Shown piece by piece: positions 26,647 to 39,560 of a stretch of DNA of 64,000 nucleotides. Under the pieces are notes generated by a model that made no database searches, was not told the DNA's origin, and worked only from the letters and a program-made list of their open reading frames with translations. Each line of letters begins with the position of its first letter. Position 1 is the first letter of the stretch. The stretch is from Ailanthus altissimus (Eukaryota > Streptophyta > Magnoliopsida > Sapindales > Simaroubaceae): positions 5,704,001 through 5,768,000 of the forward strand of contig OX327704.1 in NCBI GenBank assembly GCA_946807835.1, read 5' to 3'. The position numbers were made by a program, and so were the translations under genes.

Positions 26647-27397
26647 GGACTTCATAAGCATCTGACCATACCCAGTGACACCCAGTGGTCACACTATGAA
26701 AGGTCTGTAACATACATGGAACCAAAGTATGATGGATCACTTATAAGCCCACCATGACACTCAGGTCAAAGAACTACATATATTACTCAACTCAAGAAGA
26801 CCTTCCGTTGACGACTTACATAGTGTCTATTAGAGGCCCTCGTGAGTCTTTCCCATATCTAATCCTAACTGGATACCCATATATCAATACGAGTTCCAAG
26901 CTCACGGTCAGCTAGGAACAACCATTTATACCCTATAGGTACAATATATGCTGATCTATATATAAAGGTATCCGCCGACAAACCCGCATCAGTAGAAATA
27001 GATTAGGGACAATAATTCGAGAACATACTTTGTGCAACTAGCATTTTCTTGCACCCAATTGCAACTCTTGTAACTATGCAGTTACTAGTATATTCTCAAG
27101 TCTATGTCCCATTATAGACTAGGCTCCAACTCTTAGATCTGCTGAGTATTATAACCAGCTAACACTTAACTGTGCTAACATTTAGCATTTATATCTCTCA
27201 ACGTGGTTAATTGTAGGCCCTTATCTAAACTCCTTTAGATTTGATCTGAACTCCTTCAAATCGTACAATATCTGTAACTTTACATTGCATCGTACCTTAT
27301 AAATTGGTATTAGCAATTTCATGGGAATGTACACTTGGATAAAAAATACACAAGTATATGTACATTCAGGGATGACACGTAAGCATCAACCCTGACA
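26647..27397 (-). mobile_element. Truncated Ty1/copia LTR (copy C)
   Basis: About 750 bp matching the first part of the solo LTR at 31612-33618 (compare 26647-27397 with 32875-33618). It begins TGTCAGGG at 27397 on the minus strand. The rest of the LTR is missing, and its broken end interrupts the gypsy RT. Confidence 0.75.
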
Positions 27398-27557
27398 AAC
27401 ATTCGGGTTCCTCATTTTAAGACCTGAACATGTCTTAGCCCTTCGTTCCATCTCATAAATTTTAGGAGAAGATGGGACATTTACCCACCCCTACCTACTG
27501 CTCACAAAATATTAAGTACCTTATTAATGGCCTTCTGTGACAGAAGTGATGAATTAT

Positions 27558-28913
27558 TGACAAAGGTTAATTAAGTATAATAATTTAATCTTTCAAACTT
27601 AATATTTATTCAATTAAATTTATATTATTTAAATTCTTATATATTTTATTATTGTTTTATAGGTTTGGAGTTAATGGAACAAATAGGGATGAAATTAAAG
27701 ATTACAAAGCAAAAATATCAAAATTACTATAGTAGATTGCTATAATAACAGTGAACAAGAATTTTTGTTACAGTACTTGTTAAAAGTGCTAGTGTTGTGA
27801 TGTACAAGTCAGAGTCTCTAGTGTTGTGATGCTTAACCAGTATATCAAAAGAATGACTTTCCAAGTCTCAGCGTCGTGATGCCAGGATCTGGCGTCACGA
27901 TGCTAATGCAATTAAAGAGACTTTTAACTTACTTTGGATACAAATTCGTCCTAATTTATAGCCACCAAACCTAAAAATAAAAGACTTTTGAAACAAAAAA
28001 ATAGACAATAAGAGAGAGAACAAAATAGAACAAGTTTTATAGAGTTTAGATTAAGATTTGAAGATTGAAGAAGGGATTTAGCTACAAGTTAGAGAGAAAA
28101 AGTGTTGAAGGAAGACATTGATCTATGTTTTCTTCTTCTCTTACTTATATATTTTATTCTTCTTTGTTATGTCTATCAATTTATGTTCTAAAACTCTTTA
28201 TTTCACTATGAACTAAGTTTTTATTCTAAGGTTACAACTTTGAACTTGATATGTGATTGAATTCAAATTCTTTTCTTATTTTTATGAACTCAATAATAGA
28301 ATTGTTTTGTTATTTTGTACTTAATGCGTTCTTATTACTTGATTACTACTTAGATTGTTATGGGACCCTCATGAACTTGACGAAGAAATTTTGTGTTAGC
28401 TATGAATAATTTGATATATGATCATAGGATAACAACTATGAGTTTACTATATGATAAAAATATACTTATATGGCATATATGATAGAAATAGATTAATTCT
28501 TAATGAATCTTATTCTATTCTAATTACCATAGACATATAGGTAACGATTAAGGTGAGATATAGTCATTTGACCATTAACAGGGGTTTGTGATGATATTAA
28601 AGATCTAGCCAATGATTCATATTGAGGAATTAACTTAAGAAAAGACTAATTGATTCAAATAACATATTGAGAGATAGTTGTAATCTTAGGTTTTATTTAT
28701 TATTGGTGCCTATATCTTGTTATTTTTTTTTTGTTTATTTAGCTTTGATTACTATCTCTTGATTTTCATTCGTTTGAATAAAAGTAAGAAGACACTCTCA
28801 GTACTTTACATCATAATAACAATAATTCCTCGTGGGAATGATACTTAGACTCAAATCCTATATTACTTGTTGCGATAGCGTGCACTTGCACTTTAGCTAA
28901 AAATTGCACATCA
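27558..28913 (+). mobile_element. Solo Ty3/gypsy LTR (Athila/Tat-like) with 5-bp TSD
   Basis: A 1,356-bp sequence with TG (27558) and CA (28913) ends, flanked on both sides by attat (27553-27557 and 28914-28918). The 3' end 'gatagcgtgcacttgcac' resembles the U5 end common in Athila/Tat-type LTRs. No internal region remains, so it is a solo LTR made by recombination. The 160 bp to its left (27398-27552) holds nothing recognisable. Confidence 0.75.
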
Positions 28914-28918
28914 ATTAT

Positions 28919-29986
28919 AGTTTTTCTTCTTGAACCATATAGCCTTTATAGCTAACCAAAGTGGAAAATCACTCACTATAAATTATGGAGAGTTGACTGA
29001 AATCTTCTAACAATTAGACAATTGAGATAAAGTGGTCATTAAAGATCTTGATAATGCTAAAGCGTATCAAAAGTCCATTAAATGACTAAAGATACACATA
29101 TTTCTTGTCAGATTGGACGAGGAGATTGAACAAATTTATAGAGAGGTTTTATATAAAAAATCGATCCTAAATTTAGAAGAATGTTATTCTTTGGTTCGAC
29201 GTAAGATAATACATCATACCACCTTAAATAAGGAGACCACAAACTCTGCCACTTCATCAATGGTGCTTGAAACCGATCTAATGTACGCACTGCAATAAAA
29301 CTGGTCATACCAAAAGTCAATTCAATAATCTTAAGACTATAAATAATACCAACAAGTCAACTTACATATATACTCTCTACAACCAAACTGACTATACTAA
29401 AAGTTGATGTTTTGAACTCATTGGATTATCCTGAATGTTAGGAACCATGATCTATGGAAGATGAAGTATAAAAAAAACTTTACTAATTTGATTTTTGAAA
29501 CAAAGGTATAAGATGATGTTGCTGGATAGACCTTAGCATTAGTAATCACTGTTGATAATGACAATAAGGTTTTAAATATATCTATATCTATTTTTAATAC
29601 TGCATAGATAATTGATACTCGTTCTATAGATCATATGGAATTTAATTCTAAACAGGGCTCAACCTTGACACAATCCTCCCAAAAGTTTGTTTTTATTGCC
29701 AATAGTACATCAACCTTAGTTATTAGAGAATGATCTTTGACCATCATTGATATATTAAATTTAGATTTATTTTAGTTGCATTAATAATTAATAGTGGATT
29801 ACTTTGAGAGAGAGAAGAAGAAATTTGACATTTGGTTTTGGCATCAACATTTAGGCAATGTTCCCTTTGGGTACCTGAAAAATTTATTTCCTAGTTTATT
29901 TGTGAAATTTGATGCTTTTAGTTCTAATGTGATATTTGTGAACCAGCAAAGAGCCATTGTACTTTATTTCCATTAATTTTAAATAA
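28919..29986 (+). pseudogene. Copia E gag and gag-pre-integrase, broken
   Basis: 5' part of an old plus-strand copia. Gag text runs from about 28985: 'EIFQQLDN', then 'KVVIKDLDNAKAYQKSIK', then an open stretch 29119-29298 with 'DEEIEQIYREVLYKKS' and 'LEECYSLVRRK'. The gag-pre-integrase region is open at 29794-29976 ('FWHQHLGNVPFGYLKNLFP'). Stops and frameshifts throughout; the gag N-terminus is missing. The remainder of the same polyprotein continues at 31088, 33624 and 43967 after later insertions. Confidence 0.8.
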
Positions 29987-31080
29987 GAAAAATAATATTT
30001 GGACTCTTAAGATTTCAAAAAAGAGAAATACGAATTTTAATAATTTTAAAAATCTCATTTATACCTCTGTTAGGTAACAAATTTCATTAACTTCAACACA
30101 AAAAAAAGGGCAAAATGGTGAAAGTACCATTTTGCTCCTATTTTGATAAAAAAAAGTCAAATTTAATTTAATACTAAAAGGAGAACTTGAACCTTTGACC
30201 TCATATTAAGGACCACACATTTTAACCAATTAAGTTATTCCAATTTTATGTTTATGTATAAATCTCCTCCTTAAGACTAAAATGATTTTAAAAAAATGTC
30301 ATTAATAAGGTTTGAACATTGGTTATATATATGATAAGAAAGAGTACTCACCACTGAGCTACAATAAATTTTATGACATAATGTCAAAATACAAAAATGT
30401 AAAATGATAGAGCCCTAGTCACCACCTATCGGTCATTATTCGCTATCCACCCACACTGGCCATTATTTGCCGCCGTTCATCGCCCGCCACCAAAGTGGCC
30501 AACAAGTGGTGGCTAGCAGTGACCAGCAGTGGGTGGTGACTAATGATAAGTGGTGGTGGCGGATGGTGGCTAGTGGAGGCAAGCGTGACTGGTGGCAAGC
30601 GGTGAGCGCCAGCTGAGGCGAGGGAGAGGATGTCTATGGTCCTTTTGTTTTGTCTTTTTATATTTTTTGCTTTAACATTGTGTTATAAATTTTGTTATAG
30701 CTTAGTGGTGAGTACTGGTCATATTGGTGACCAAAGTTTAAATTCTATCAATCTCGTTTTTAAAATTATTAACATGTGGTTTTGAGGATAATATATTAAT
30801 AAAATTTACATATATATACATAAACATAAAATTAGAATAATTTAATTGGTTAAATTGTGTGGTCTTTAACTATAAGATCAAAGGTTTAAGTTCTTTTTAT
30901 AGCATTTAATTGAATTTTGACTTTTTTGGATCAAAATAGGATGGATTTCTATTTTTACACTTTCTACCGTAAAGTTAACAGAATCCATTGCCTTACAGGG
31001 GTGTCAATGAGATTTTTGAAACTATTAAGGTCTGTATGTTCCTTTTCTGAACCTAAGGGATCCAGATGTCCTTTCCCTTC
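29987..31080. mobile_element. Non-autonomous DNA transposon with ~410-bp terminal inverted repeats
   Basis: A 1,094-bp element. The left arm (29987 to about 30400) is the reverse complement, with mismatches, of the right arm (about 30660-31080). For example 'aataattttaaaaatctcat' at the left pairs with 'atgagatttttgaaactatt' at the right. It is flanked by taaataa (29980-29986 and 31081-31087), and removing the element plus one copy rejoins the copia E reading. The centre (30411-30640) is much more GC-rich and full of ggtgg/ccacc words. No transposase. The very long TIRs suggest a Mutator-like or foldback element; a 7-bp match is short of the 9-bp Mutator norm, so class is uncertain. Confidence 0.75.
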
Positions 31081-31087
31081 TAAATAA

Positions 31088-31606
31088 ATGTTTAATCCCC
31101 TTTTAGTTATACATTCAGATGTTTATGGTCCATACAAAGTCACTATTTTGGGTAAATCACGTTAGTTTGTTACTTTTATTAATGACTGTACTAGGATGGC
31201 CTAAGTAGACTTGATGAAGTCCAAAGGTAAAGTTTACTTGTTGTCTAAAAGATTTAATAAAATGGTTAGTAATTAATATAACATATAGGTTCAATTTCTT
31301 CACAATGACAGTGGCAGAGAATATCATAGTTATGATCTCTAGTAGTATTTAAAAGCATCTTAAACTATTCATCAAACTACCTATTCTTATACACCCTAGG
31401 AAAATATGGTCGTGTAACATAAAAATCGACATTTGTTAGAAGTTATTAGTTCTTTTGTTAATAAATGCTATTATATCATGATCCTATTAAGGAGAAGCAC
31501 TTGTCTTTATTACATATTTAATTAATTGTGTACCTTTTAGCTATATTAATGTCTAAATAGCATTTCAAGCGCTTAGTGAAGTAGTTATAGCCCTAATTGC
31601 TGTAAA
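31088..31606 (+). pseudogene. Copia E integrase core, broken
   Basis: Continues copia E after the DNA transposon. Readable pieces are the '..SDVYGPYKV..' start of the integrase core, 'FVTFINDCTRMA', 'VDLMKSKGKVY' and 'IQFLHNDSGREY' (the D..E region), with stops between them. Interrupted at 31607 by a solo LTR. Confidence 0.75.
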
Positions 31607-31611
31607 CTTAC

Positions 31612-33618
31612 TGTTGGTGGATCTAAGGCACGTGGGTGTATACATGTGCAATTGTGTCTATTGTCTAACGCAACGAAAATGTATAAATTTTACAATAAAC
31701 ACAATAAATTCAATATATTAATCACATTAACATATTAATAAGGTTAGGAAACTCACCAAACATGTATGTTATACACGTGTTTTTTTTGGAGTCCGCATGG
31801 AGACCAACTCGCGTGCAGTTCTAGTCACCAACTCGGTGGACTTGGTAAACTAGAACAGCAGCTTCATATTCAGCCTAGGATTAACTCTTAATCCCCAAAA
31901 TGGGCGGGAGTGAATTTACATCATTTTCTCCAAAAGGATAAGAAATGGAAATTTGAAACAATTCATAATTGCTCCAATTGAAAGGATAGAGAAAAATAAA
32001 ACAATTTTATTTTTCCTCTCCACATTGTTTTTTTCTTTTCTTCTTCTTCTTCCTTTCCTTTCTCTCCCTCGGCCGTTTGGCCAAATTCAATCTCTTTCTT
32101 TTTCTTTATATAAATATATAATATAATATAATAATAATATATAATATAATATATAATATAAAAAGAAAGATATTCTGATTATTTAACTATTAAATAATCA
32201 AACTAAGAATTGATCATTTTGCCCCTTATGAATAATTACTAAGTTTACCCTTTAGTGGGTCCCACCAAATCCCACACTTGGATAAACTCAACTGAGGGTC
32301 TACAATACACTACGTGTCATTATGTAATTAGTAAATAACAATTATTGACTAATTATTATATTTAACACTTAAATACAAACATGCATGCATTCCCGTGGTA
32401 ATGCTAAATATTGTTGGATTAAACAATTTAATCCAGCACGCTGCCCCAGTGCACAACGAGTACACTTCATATAGCAAGACTCCTTAGGTTCTATGCTCGA
32501 TTCATCAAATGGAACTATTCTATGAGTCTGTGAGTAATGCCCCATGCACACGTCACGGATATACAAATCAGCGCGTTGAACCATACAGGCTGAGGTTACA
32601 ACGCATACGTATAGTCCTTCCGCCATGGTATCCTAGATGTGCGGGGATATAGATTATCACTGTCAAATTCCCTAGTGCTCATCTATATCTTATCTCGAGA
32701 CTTTTATCTCACTGAACAATATGCGCAAACTCTTTTGCCATATTATTTTACCCTGACGGAACTCTTTCCCGGGATTGATACTTGTGGCCACAAGATTTTC
32801 TGAGATACAATCTCGAAGCATTTGGATATCAAACTCCCTATAAGAGCTAACTGATCCCATATCTGTACGCACCGGACTCCATAAGCATCGGACCATACCC
32901 AGCGACACCCAGCGGTCACACCATAAAAGGTCTGTGACATGCGTGAAACCAAAGTATGGTAGATCACTTACAAGCCCACCGTGGCACTCAGGTCAAAGAA
33001 TCACGTATACTACTCAACTCGAGAGGACCCTCTGTTGATAACTTATATAAGATGTCTATCGGAGGCCCTCGTGAGTCTGTCCCATATCCAGTCCTAACTG
33101 GATACCCATATGTCAATACAAGCTCCAAGCTCACAGTCGGCTAGGAACGACCAATTATACCCTATAGGTACGATATATGCTGATCTATATAAAAGTATCC
33201 ACCGATAGACCCTGCATCGGTAGAAATAGATAAGGGACAATTATTCGAGAACATACTTATACAACTTGCATTTCTTGGCACCCGATTGCAACTCTTGCAA
33301 CTATGCGGTTACTAGTATACTCCCAGGTCTATGTCCCATTTCTGGTAAGGCTACAATTCTTGAATCTGTTGAGTATTATAACCAGGTAACACTTAGTTGT
33401 GCTAACATTTAGCATTTATATCTCTTAGCGTGGTTAATTATGAGCCCTTATCTAAACCTTTTAGATCTAATTCGAACTCCTTCAGATCTACAATGTCTGC
33501 AACGTTACATGCATAATACCATATAATTAGGTATTAGCGATTTAATGGGAATGTACAATTGTATAAATACATAAGTATATGTACATTCAAGGATAGCACG
33601 TAAGTACCGACCTTAACA
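31612..33618 (-). mobile_element. Solo Ty1/copia LTR with 5-bp TSD (copy D)
   Basis: A 2,007-bp LTR (TGTTAAGG at 33618, ...CCAACA at 31612 on the minus strand), flanked by cttac at 31607-31611 and 33619-33623. Same family as copies A-C: the block 'cgctgccccagtgcacaacg' occurs here near 32439 and in copy B near 5361. It sits inside the copia E integrase. No internal region. Frames of 62-85 codons within it are chance. Confidence 0.9.
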
Positions 33619-33623
33619 CTTAC

Positions 33624-34785
33624 CTCTTCATATTTTGATTGTGTAGCACTTATACATCTCCATAAGCATCTGTACAATAAGTTAACTCCTCAAGCATTAC
33701 AATGTGTTTTTCTTGGGTATTTTGCTTACCAAAAGGGTACTAATATCATCCTCTAACTCAAGTAATGTTTATCACAATAGATGTTATGTTCCATAAAGAC
33801 TTAATGTACTTTTCCTTTAAGTTTAAACTTCAAGGGGAGTATCAGGAGGAAATTCAAACTTTAGACTATGATTTTCACACTTTTGATGTAAGAGAATCTA
33901 AAACCAAGATATTAGCATAAACATGGATTCTAGTGGTAATGACTCACAATAGAACTAATTAATTAGGAAGTGTGTGAGTTAGATTTAAATGGTATCACAT
34001 TGGATCTATATAGTGATCAACAACTAGAAACTGAAGCTGAAAGTATAGATCCACCTATATCTTCGTTAGAGTCAGAGATCTAATCCAAGTCTTTCATACC
34101 AAAACCAACAGATATGCTAAACCAATCACTTGCTAAGGATGTTCCTAAGTTAAATTATAAGCCATTAATAAAACAATTATTGTAATGTTGCATTAGAGTT
34201 ATCCTTAAACCCATACATAAACTTACATTTTCTAGTAAAGTTAAATATCCCATGAATCATTATATGTCTAACCATCGTTTGTTAGAATCAGATTAGTTAT
34301 TTGTATATAAATTATCTATTGTATCTATTTCTTATAGTGTGCATGAAGCCTTAGCTGTCCTAAGGTAGAAATTTTGTTATAAATGAGAAGATAAAATCTT
34401 TATAAAAGAATGAAACCTATAAACTCATTAATTATTTTCCAAAGAAGAAATCGGTTGAATATTGATAGATTTACACTATAAAGTATAAATAGATGGCATA
34501 ATTGAACACTTTAAAGCAAGATTTATGGTAAAATAGTACACCTAAACCTATGGAATTGATAATATAGAGACATTTGCTTCCGTAGCTAAAATAAACATAA
34601 TTAGAGCTTTGTTGTCTTTAATTGTAAACTAGGATTGGCCATTCAACAATTCGATGTAAATAATGCCTTTATACATGGAAAATTGTCTGAAGATGTCTAC
34701 ATTTATCTCTTACCCGGATGCATGATATTAGAAAGTCATAATCAGAAGTTGTGCAGATTAACAAGAGCATTTGATGGGTTGAAGC
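33624..34785 (+). pseudogene. Copia E integrase C-terminus and start of reverse transcriptase
   Basis: Resumes after the solo LTR with 'QALQCVFLGYFAYQKG', the conserved block after the copia integrase core. It then passes through the linker to the RT: 'NTLKQDLW' then an open stretch at 34635-34785 ('FDVNNAFIHGKLSEDVYIYLLPG', then 'LCRLTRAFDGLK'). The reading is cut in the conserved 'GLK/QS' region of the RT by the LTR retrotransposon at 34786. Confidence 0.8.
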
Positions 34786-37503
34786 TGTCACGCCCCAGAC
34801 CCAAAAGATCTGACACACGACATCACTTACATTCATTCAATAATACTTAAACATTCATTTTAATTTCTTTCAGAATTATAGTAATTGAATTATGACTGGG
34901 ACAATTAGTAAACCGGAGATACGCAGAGTTTTCTCAGAGATTAACACTCTACTACGTCACCAGTAACAACTTTATTACCGGAAGCCCAGAATATATTCAT
35001 TGTAAATTCTTACTTAAAATCAATCTATTACTACACTTGGTGAAACTTAAACTAAATCCAACCACACATAATAAAATAATACATAAGTATTTATTCACTA
35101 GGGACAAATCAAATATCTTATCCCACGTGTCCCCAAATGAAACACTTAGCAACCTAACAACTTAGGGAACCCAAGGAACAGCAGAAGCCTTGCCAAATCC
35201 GCTAAGCACACATGTACCTTATTTACCTGAAATCACCATAAACTATAATGAGTATAAAACTCAGTAAGCATACTAGTTTTTCATATATCAAATACAAATA
35301 CATATATGTACACAATGCATATGTATGATATGTTGTGATCAATCAAAATCATAATCTTATCAAATCACATATCATGTAAGCGCTTACATATTCTTTCAAA
35401 ACACATAATAGGAATACCATCACTCAACTACTACTTAGTAGGACTTACATATCACATATCACATAATGAGCCAAATGTCACTCGTAGGTGACATACCGTA
35501 TGAGAGGAATAGTACAAGTGAGGTCTTTAAATCACACATATATAACGCTTATGCCCGAAGCTAAAAGCCAAACCCTCACCCTGATCATCGGTGAGTCCTC
35601 TCACGTGTACCAATACGCCACCACATGAATGTGATGACTCACACTTCCTTTAGGTACCAATAGGATCCTCCCTACATACGGAACACATAACATATACCAA
35701 TCCCGAAGGAAAGGCCACACATAAAGGCTCCACAAATCACATAAAATGCCTACTAAGTTAACAGTGAGTTCAAGTACCCTCAAATCACAAAATATTTCTC
35801 ATGGACATATTACACTTCAAAAGCTTTCTTTGTTAAACGCATCTTATTTTGGAAAGCTCACTTTCAAAAACACATGTATGTCCATGCTCAATGTCAATGC
35901 TCACATTCATAAACATATATTCACATTTCATATCAAAATATACTTTGACATATCATAAACATATTCTTAACCCCATTTACAAAATCATACAAAACAATTA
36001 TTATGTTTATTGTGATTCCAGTAGTAAGTCTAGTATACTTACCTCTTAACACTTTCAGCTACAAGGCTTAAATCTCCTTAACCTATCAATGGAGATTAAT
36101 CCTTTCATAAGCCTCACAATTCACACAAAATACTTTAAATAGCTTACAAAATTATACACAATGCATTTATCACATCAAATTAGTCTAAATATTTGGTTTA
36201 TCAAAACCTGTCATTCTGACCACTTACACTTAACAAAAATTTCTAATACATCAAATGATATCCAATTACTCCAAAATCAGAATATACCATTCTTGACTCA
36301 TATATCCTTCTTATATATGAATATTATATCAAATTTCCTACACAATCCATTCCATACACACCATCGAATCCAAACTACAAACCTGACAGGATCAAGATAC
36401 TTACTGAACAGTATTCAATCTCCCAATTTTATAAAATCATATACTAACTCAAAAATTATAAAACTACCACATAATTACTCTTAACACATATATCAGTTCA
36501 TGATAAATATTTCACTTCCAAATCACTGCCAAAAGTATTTTAAAACTATTTTATTCTATAACTTTAAAAATCTGTTAATCAAATATTGCAATGAGCTGAT
36601 ACACTTTAGAAATTCATAACACTTCAACCACATTGATCTAAATTCTCAATTCCGAGTATATCATATTAGACATATAAACTTATCATATTCCACAAATTCA
36701 TAATTTTTTAAGATCATTCAGTAGGACAAAAATTATTTTTCACTGTACTATACTGTTTACACAGGAAATTTCCAGAATTTCAGGGTCATTTTGGTAAATT
36801 CACTATAAATTCAATTTCCAGAATTTTCAATCGATTCAAAGTCTCAGATGATCCTTAACATGTCTAATTTCATATACTCAAAATTCAAAACCAGAATCGA
36901 ATCACAAAAATTTATAAAATTCCTAGATCAAGAGGTTATCCAGCAGAAATTCCACAATTCATCATGATTTATCAAACTATCTTATAGATCATCATCAATT
37001 CTCATATGATCTTACGAAATACACAACAAATTCTCAATTATACATATTTTCAGAAATCAAAACTTAAAGGAATTAACTTAATTAATACCAATAAATTGAA
37101 AAATACGTATGATATACCTCTTGAAATTCAAAATTCCAATTTCTTCTTCTTTTTCTTCTTCTTCTCCTCTTTCTCTCTCCTCTATTTCTCTCTTCTCTCT
37201 CTTAAAATGGGTAGCTCGACCTAAAAATGGTAAATTAGGGTTCAAAAGTGTATTTTTATACTAAGAGGCTAATTTTTAGTATTTATGAATTTGCCCCCAA
37301 AACTTTCAAAGTATAACAATTTGGTCCCTAAAATAAATCTAAAGTCTTGCAATTAAACCCAATGTTAATAGTATGACCTTAACCTATACAAACACTACTA
37401 ATAATAATATATAAATCAAATATCCCCCACATACAAATAAAATACGTATATTTATACATATATAAATATTTATTATTACCGGTTGTAGATACTGGTTACT
37501 ACA
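34786..37503 (-). repeat. 3' LTR of the LOG-carrying element
   Basis: 2,718 bp with TG...CA ends, duplicated at a fixed offset of 6,458 bp as 41244-43961. Every stretch I compared, including the short open frames at 35601, 35849, 36161 and 37006, is identical in the two copies. These frames are LTR by-products, not genes. A pyrimidine-rich block (37139-37205; GA-rich on the transcribed minus strand) follows the U3 TATA box. Confidence 0.95.
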
Positions 37504-37630
37504 ATTCTCCCCTCCTTATATGAATTTCGTCCTCGAAATTCATGACTTGAGTAAACATATTAGGATACTTAAATCTCATTTCTTATTCTCATTCCCAAGT
37601 TGCCTTTTCAACCGTATGGTTTATTCATAA
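37504..37630 (-). pseudogene. Chromovirus integrase C-terminal relic plus polypurine tract
   Basis: On the minus strand, just before the 3' LTR, the sequence reads 'VEKATWE', two stops, then 'MRFKYPNMFTQVMNFEDEI' and 'RRGEL'. This is the chromodomain-side tail of a Ty3/gypsy chromovirus polyprotein, whose terminal codons normally overlap the PPT (AAGGAGGGGAGAA, about 37505-37517). It identifies the parent of the element as a chromovirus and shows that the rest of pol has been lost. Confidence 0.75.
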
Positions 37631-38329
37631 AACATTTACAAAACAATCTTCTTGGTATATAAGATTTGCTCATAGCTTAGTCTGTGAGAGGAGTACGAAA
37701 CATTCATCCATAAAATAAACACATGACACACATTATGGACTTATAAAATTATACACACATAATTTTTACTCTTTTCTCCCATTCGTTCAATATTTAATAG
37801 GCATCTATACACTTCACCTTTTATTCATTAAAGAATAACATAGATGTAGAATACTCATACTAAACTCTTAAATAAAATTTTTAACTCTTCTGAAAATTTT
37901 AATCCTTTCAACATATACTCATACGTCATAATATCATTCACTTCTTTGATATCATTCTAAAAAAATGTAGCATTTCTACGCAACTAAGTTGTCATTCAAA
38001 TCAGAATATTGAAGGCATTATCTTAAATGATCAAAAATCAACTTCAATAAAATAAAATAAAAACCTTTAGTTCAATTGATTCTCAAACTATAAATCTCAA
38101 CATTATATCTCTTACTCTAAATCTTAAAAAAAATAGTCCACCTTATTGGACATCATTTTCTCATTGAGACTGACATGTCTGCTTTTTCTAATATGCTCGA
38201 TTTCAAATAGAAAAGATTTCACTAGCACAATTACTGCGATGGCAAATATGATTCTTTTAACTATTCCTTTAACGTCATCCACGTAAAAGGAAAGGACAAA
38301 ACGATTATTGATTTTCTTTCATAAAACTC
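37631..38329. other. Upstream region of the first cargo gene
   Basis: About 700 bp of AT-rich sequence between the chromodomain relic and the TATA box at 38330. I see neither coding text nor gypsy pol similarity. It may hold the promoter captured with the cargo gene. Confidence 0.4.
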
Positions 38330-38337
38330 TATAAATA
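38330..38337 (+). promoter_or_regulatory. TATA box of the first cargo gene
   Basis: TATAAATA within 'ctctataaatag', 63 bp before the cargo ORF's last upstream base. Spacing predicts a leader of roughly 35-40 nt. Nearly the same box (tctataaata) precedes the LOG gene. Confidence 0.6.
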
Positions 38338-38399
38338 GCCTAAACCTCATAATCACTTTTCTAGCAATAAATAAAACCAACCTTCTTACCATCTTCATA

Positions 38400-39560
38400 A
38401 TGAATCCCATTATCATAACTCCTCCTGTTCCTTTTTCTCCACCACAATTTCCAGACCTAATCAAAACCAGAACACTCCATTCCCGTGCCAAAGAATTCAT
38501 CAGACACTACGCCATCTTAGCAGTCCAAGAACACGGCCTTACAGTTCTTGGTGGCCCTTTGTTCAACTTAGAATACCCTTTCTTCCACCTACACTCTTTT
38601 TTCCCATTTTCCCAATGGTCCAAACCTGTCCTTTACTTGTTATGGTACCTGTTGGATCTGTATACAATCGCCATGGAATTCCCATTACTTAGAACCCTCC
38701 AAAAATTAGAAAAATGTGATGAAGATCATCCAGCCCTGATTTTTCTCCAATGGTTTTACCCAAAGACATGATGGATAACTAAATTTCAATACATGATTGC
38801 AAACAACACAAATGCTGCAGTCCCCAGACAACATCTTTGGTCAGTCTTACTTCTCCAACGGAAGGGTATGATTATTTCAGATCACGAGATTCATTATTAC
38901 CCCACGGTTAAGGATTACTTCACATTTACCCTTTCACTAAAGGGATCAATTAAGCTCTGGCCTGAAGAAGTAATTCAGCAAAAGAGAGAACTTGAAAGAA
39001 TTCTTGCTCAGGAAAATCAAATAATTCCTCCGTCTGTTTGGATCTCCCCAGAAGATGCTGCACCTTGGGAACAAGTTGAAGCTGACTTTACAGAAGACCT
39101 GAATTTTGCCAATATACTCAAATTCCAACAAAGACAAAAATATCATCTTTCACATCTCAGAAATACAGATTACTCTATTCATCATCACCATATCCCAAAC
39201 ATGACTTATTATGCCAGATACAGACAAGCAATGGATAACCTTCACCAATGGCCTCAGCTAACTGTCCCGACAGAACCTACCCAATCTCAGCCAGTTGTCC
39301 CGACAGAACCTGACCAACACCAACCCAATCTTGACTTATCCCTCTTTCAAGACTCCCAACCTTATCTAACCGACACTCAAATCCAAGGGGAATCCAGCAC
39401 ATCCCTCATCCAGACCAGCTCACCTGCAAAAGATCAAGATATGGTAGACCCACCTTCCACTCAGCCAGAGCCCTCATTCAATGTATGGGAACAACAACTC
39501 CATAAGTTTCTCTCTTACGGATACGACACAGATGAAAGCGACGAGAGAGACTCATTTTAA
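38400..39560 (+). pseudogene. Unrecognised 386-residue protein, one in-frame stop; cargo of the retrotransposon
   Basis: ATG at 38400, TAA at 39558-39560, one reading frame with a single TGA at 38769-38771 (codon 124; a C-to-T from CGA or G-to-A from TGG would explain it). The N-terminal part is proline-rich then aromatic, with a hydrophobic stretch 'PVLYLLWYLLDLYTIAMEF' at about 77-95. The middle has a charged helix (about 189-205), then HHHH at 261-264. A duplicated 11-residue unit starting VPTEP (289-310) follows, and the tail is acidic and serine-rich, ending 'DTDESDERDSF'. It is not gag, protease, RT, RNase H or integrase, and I recognise no family. It is antisense to the element and has its own TATA box, 1.75 kb from the matching box of the LOG gene. 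With the stop intact it would make a 123-residue fragment. Reinitiation at codon 132 (38793) would give 255 residues. Confidence 0.75.

Noticed and set aside
35601..37224. Five open frames of 60-107 codons in the left LTR, repeated at 42059-43682
   Set aside because: They are identical by-products of the duplicated LTR, run against the element's transcription, and have low-complexity composition.
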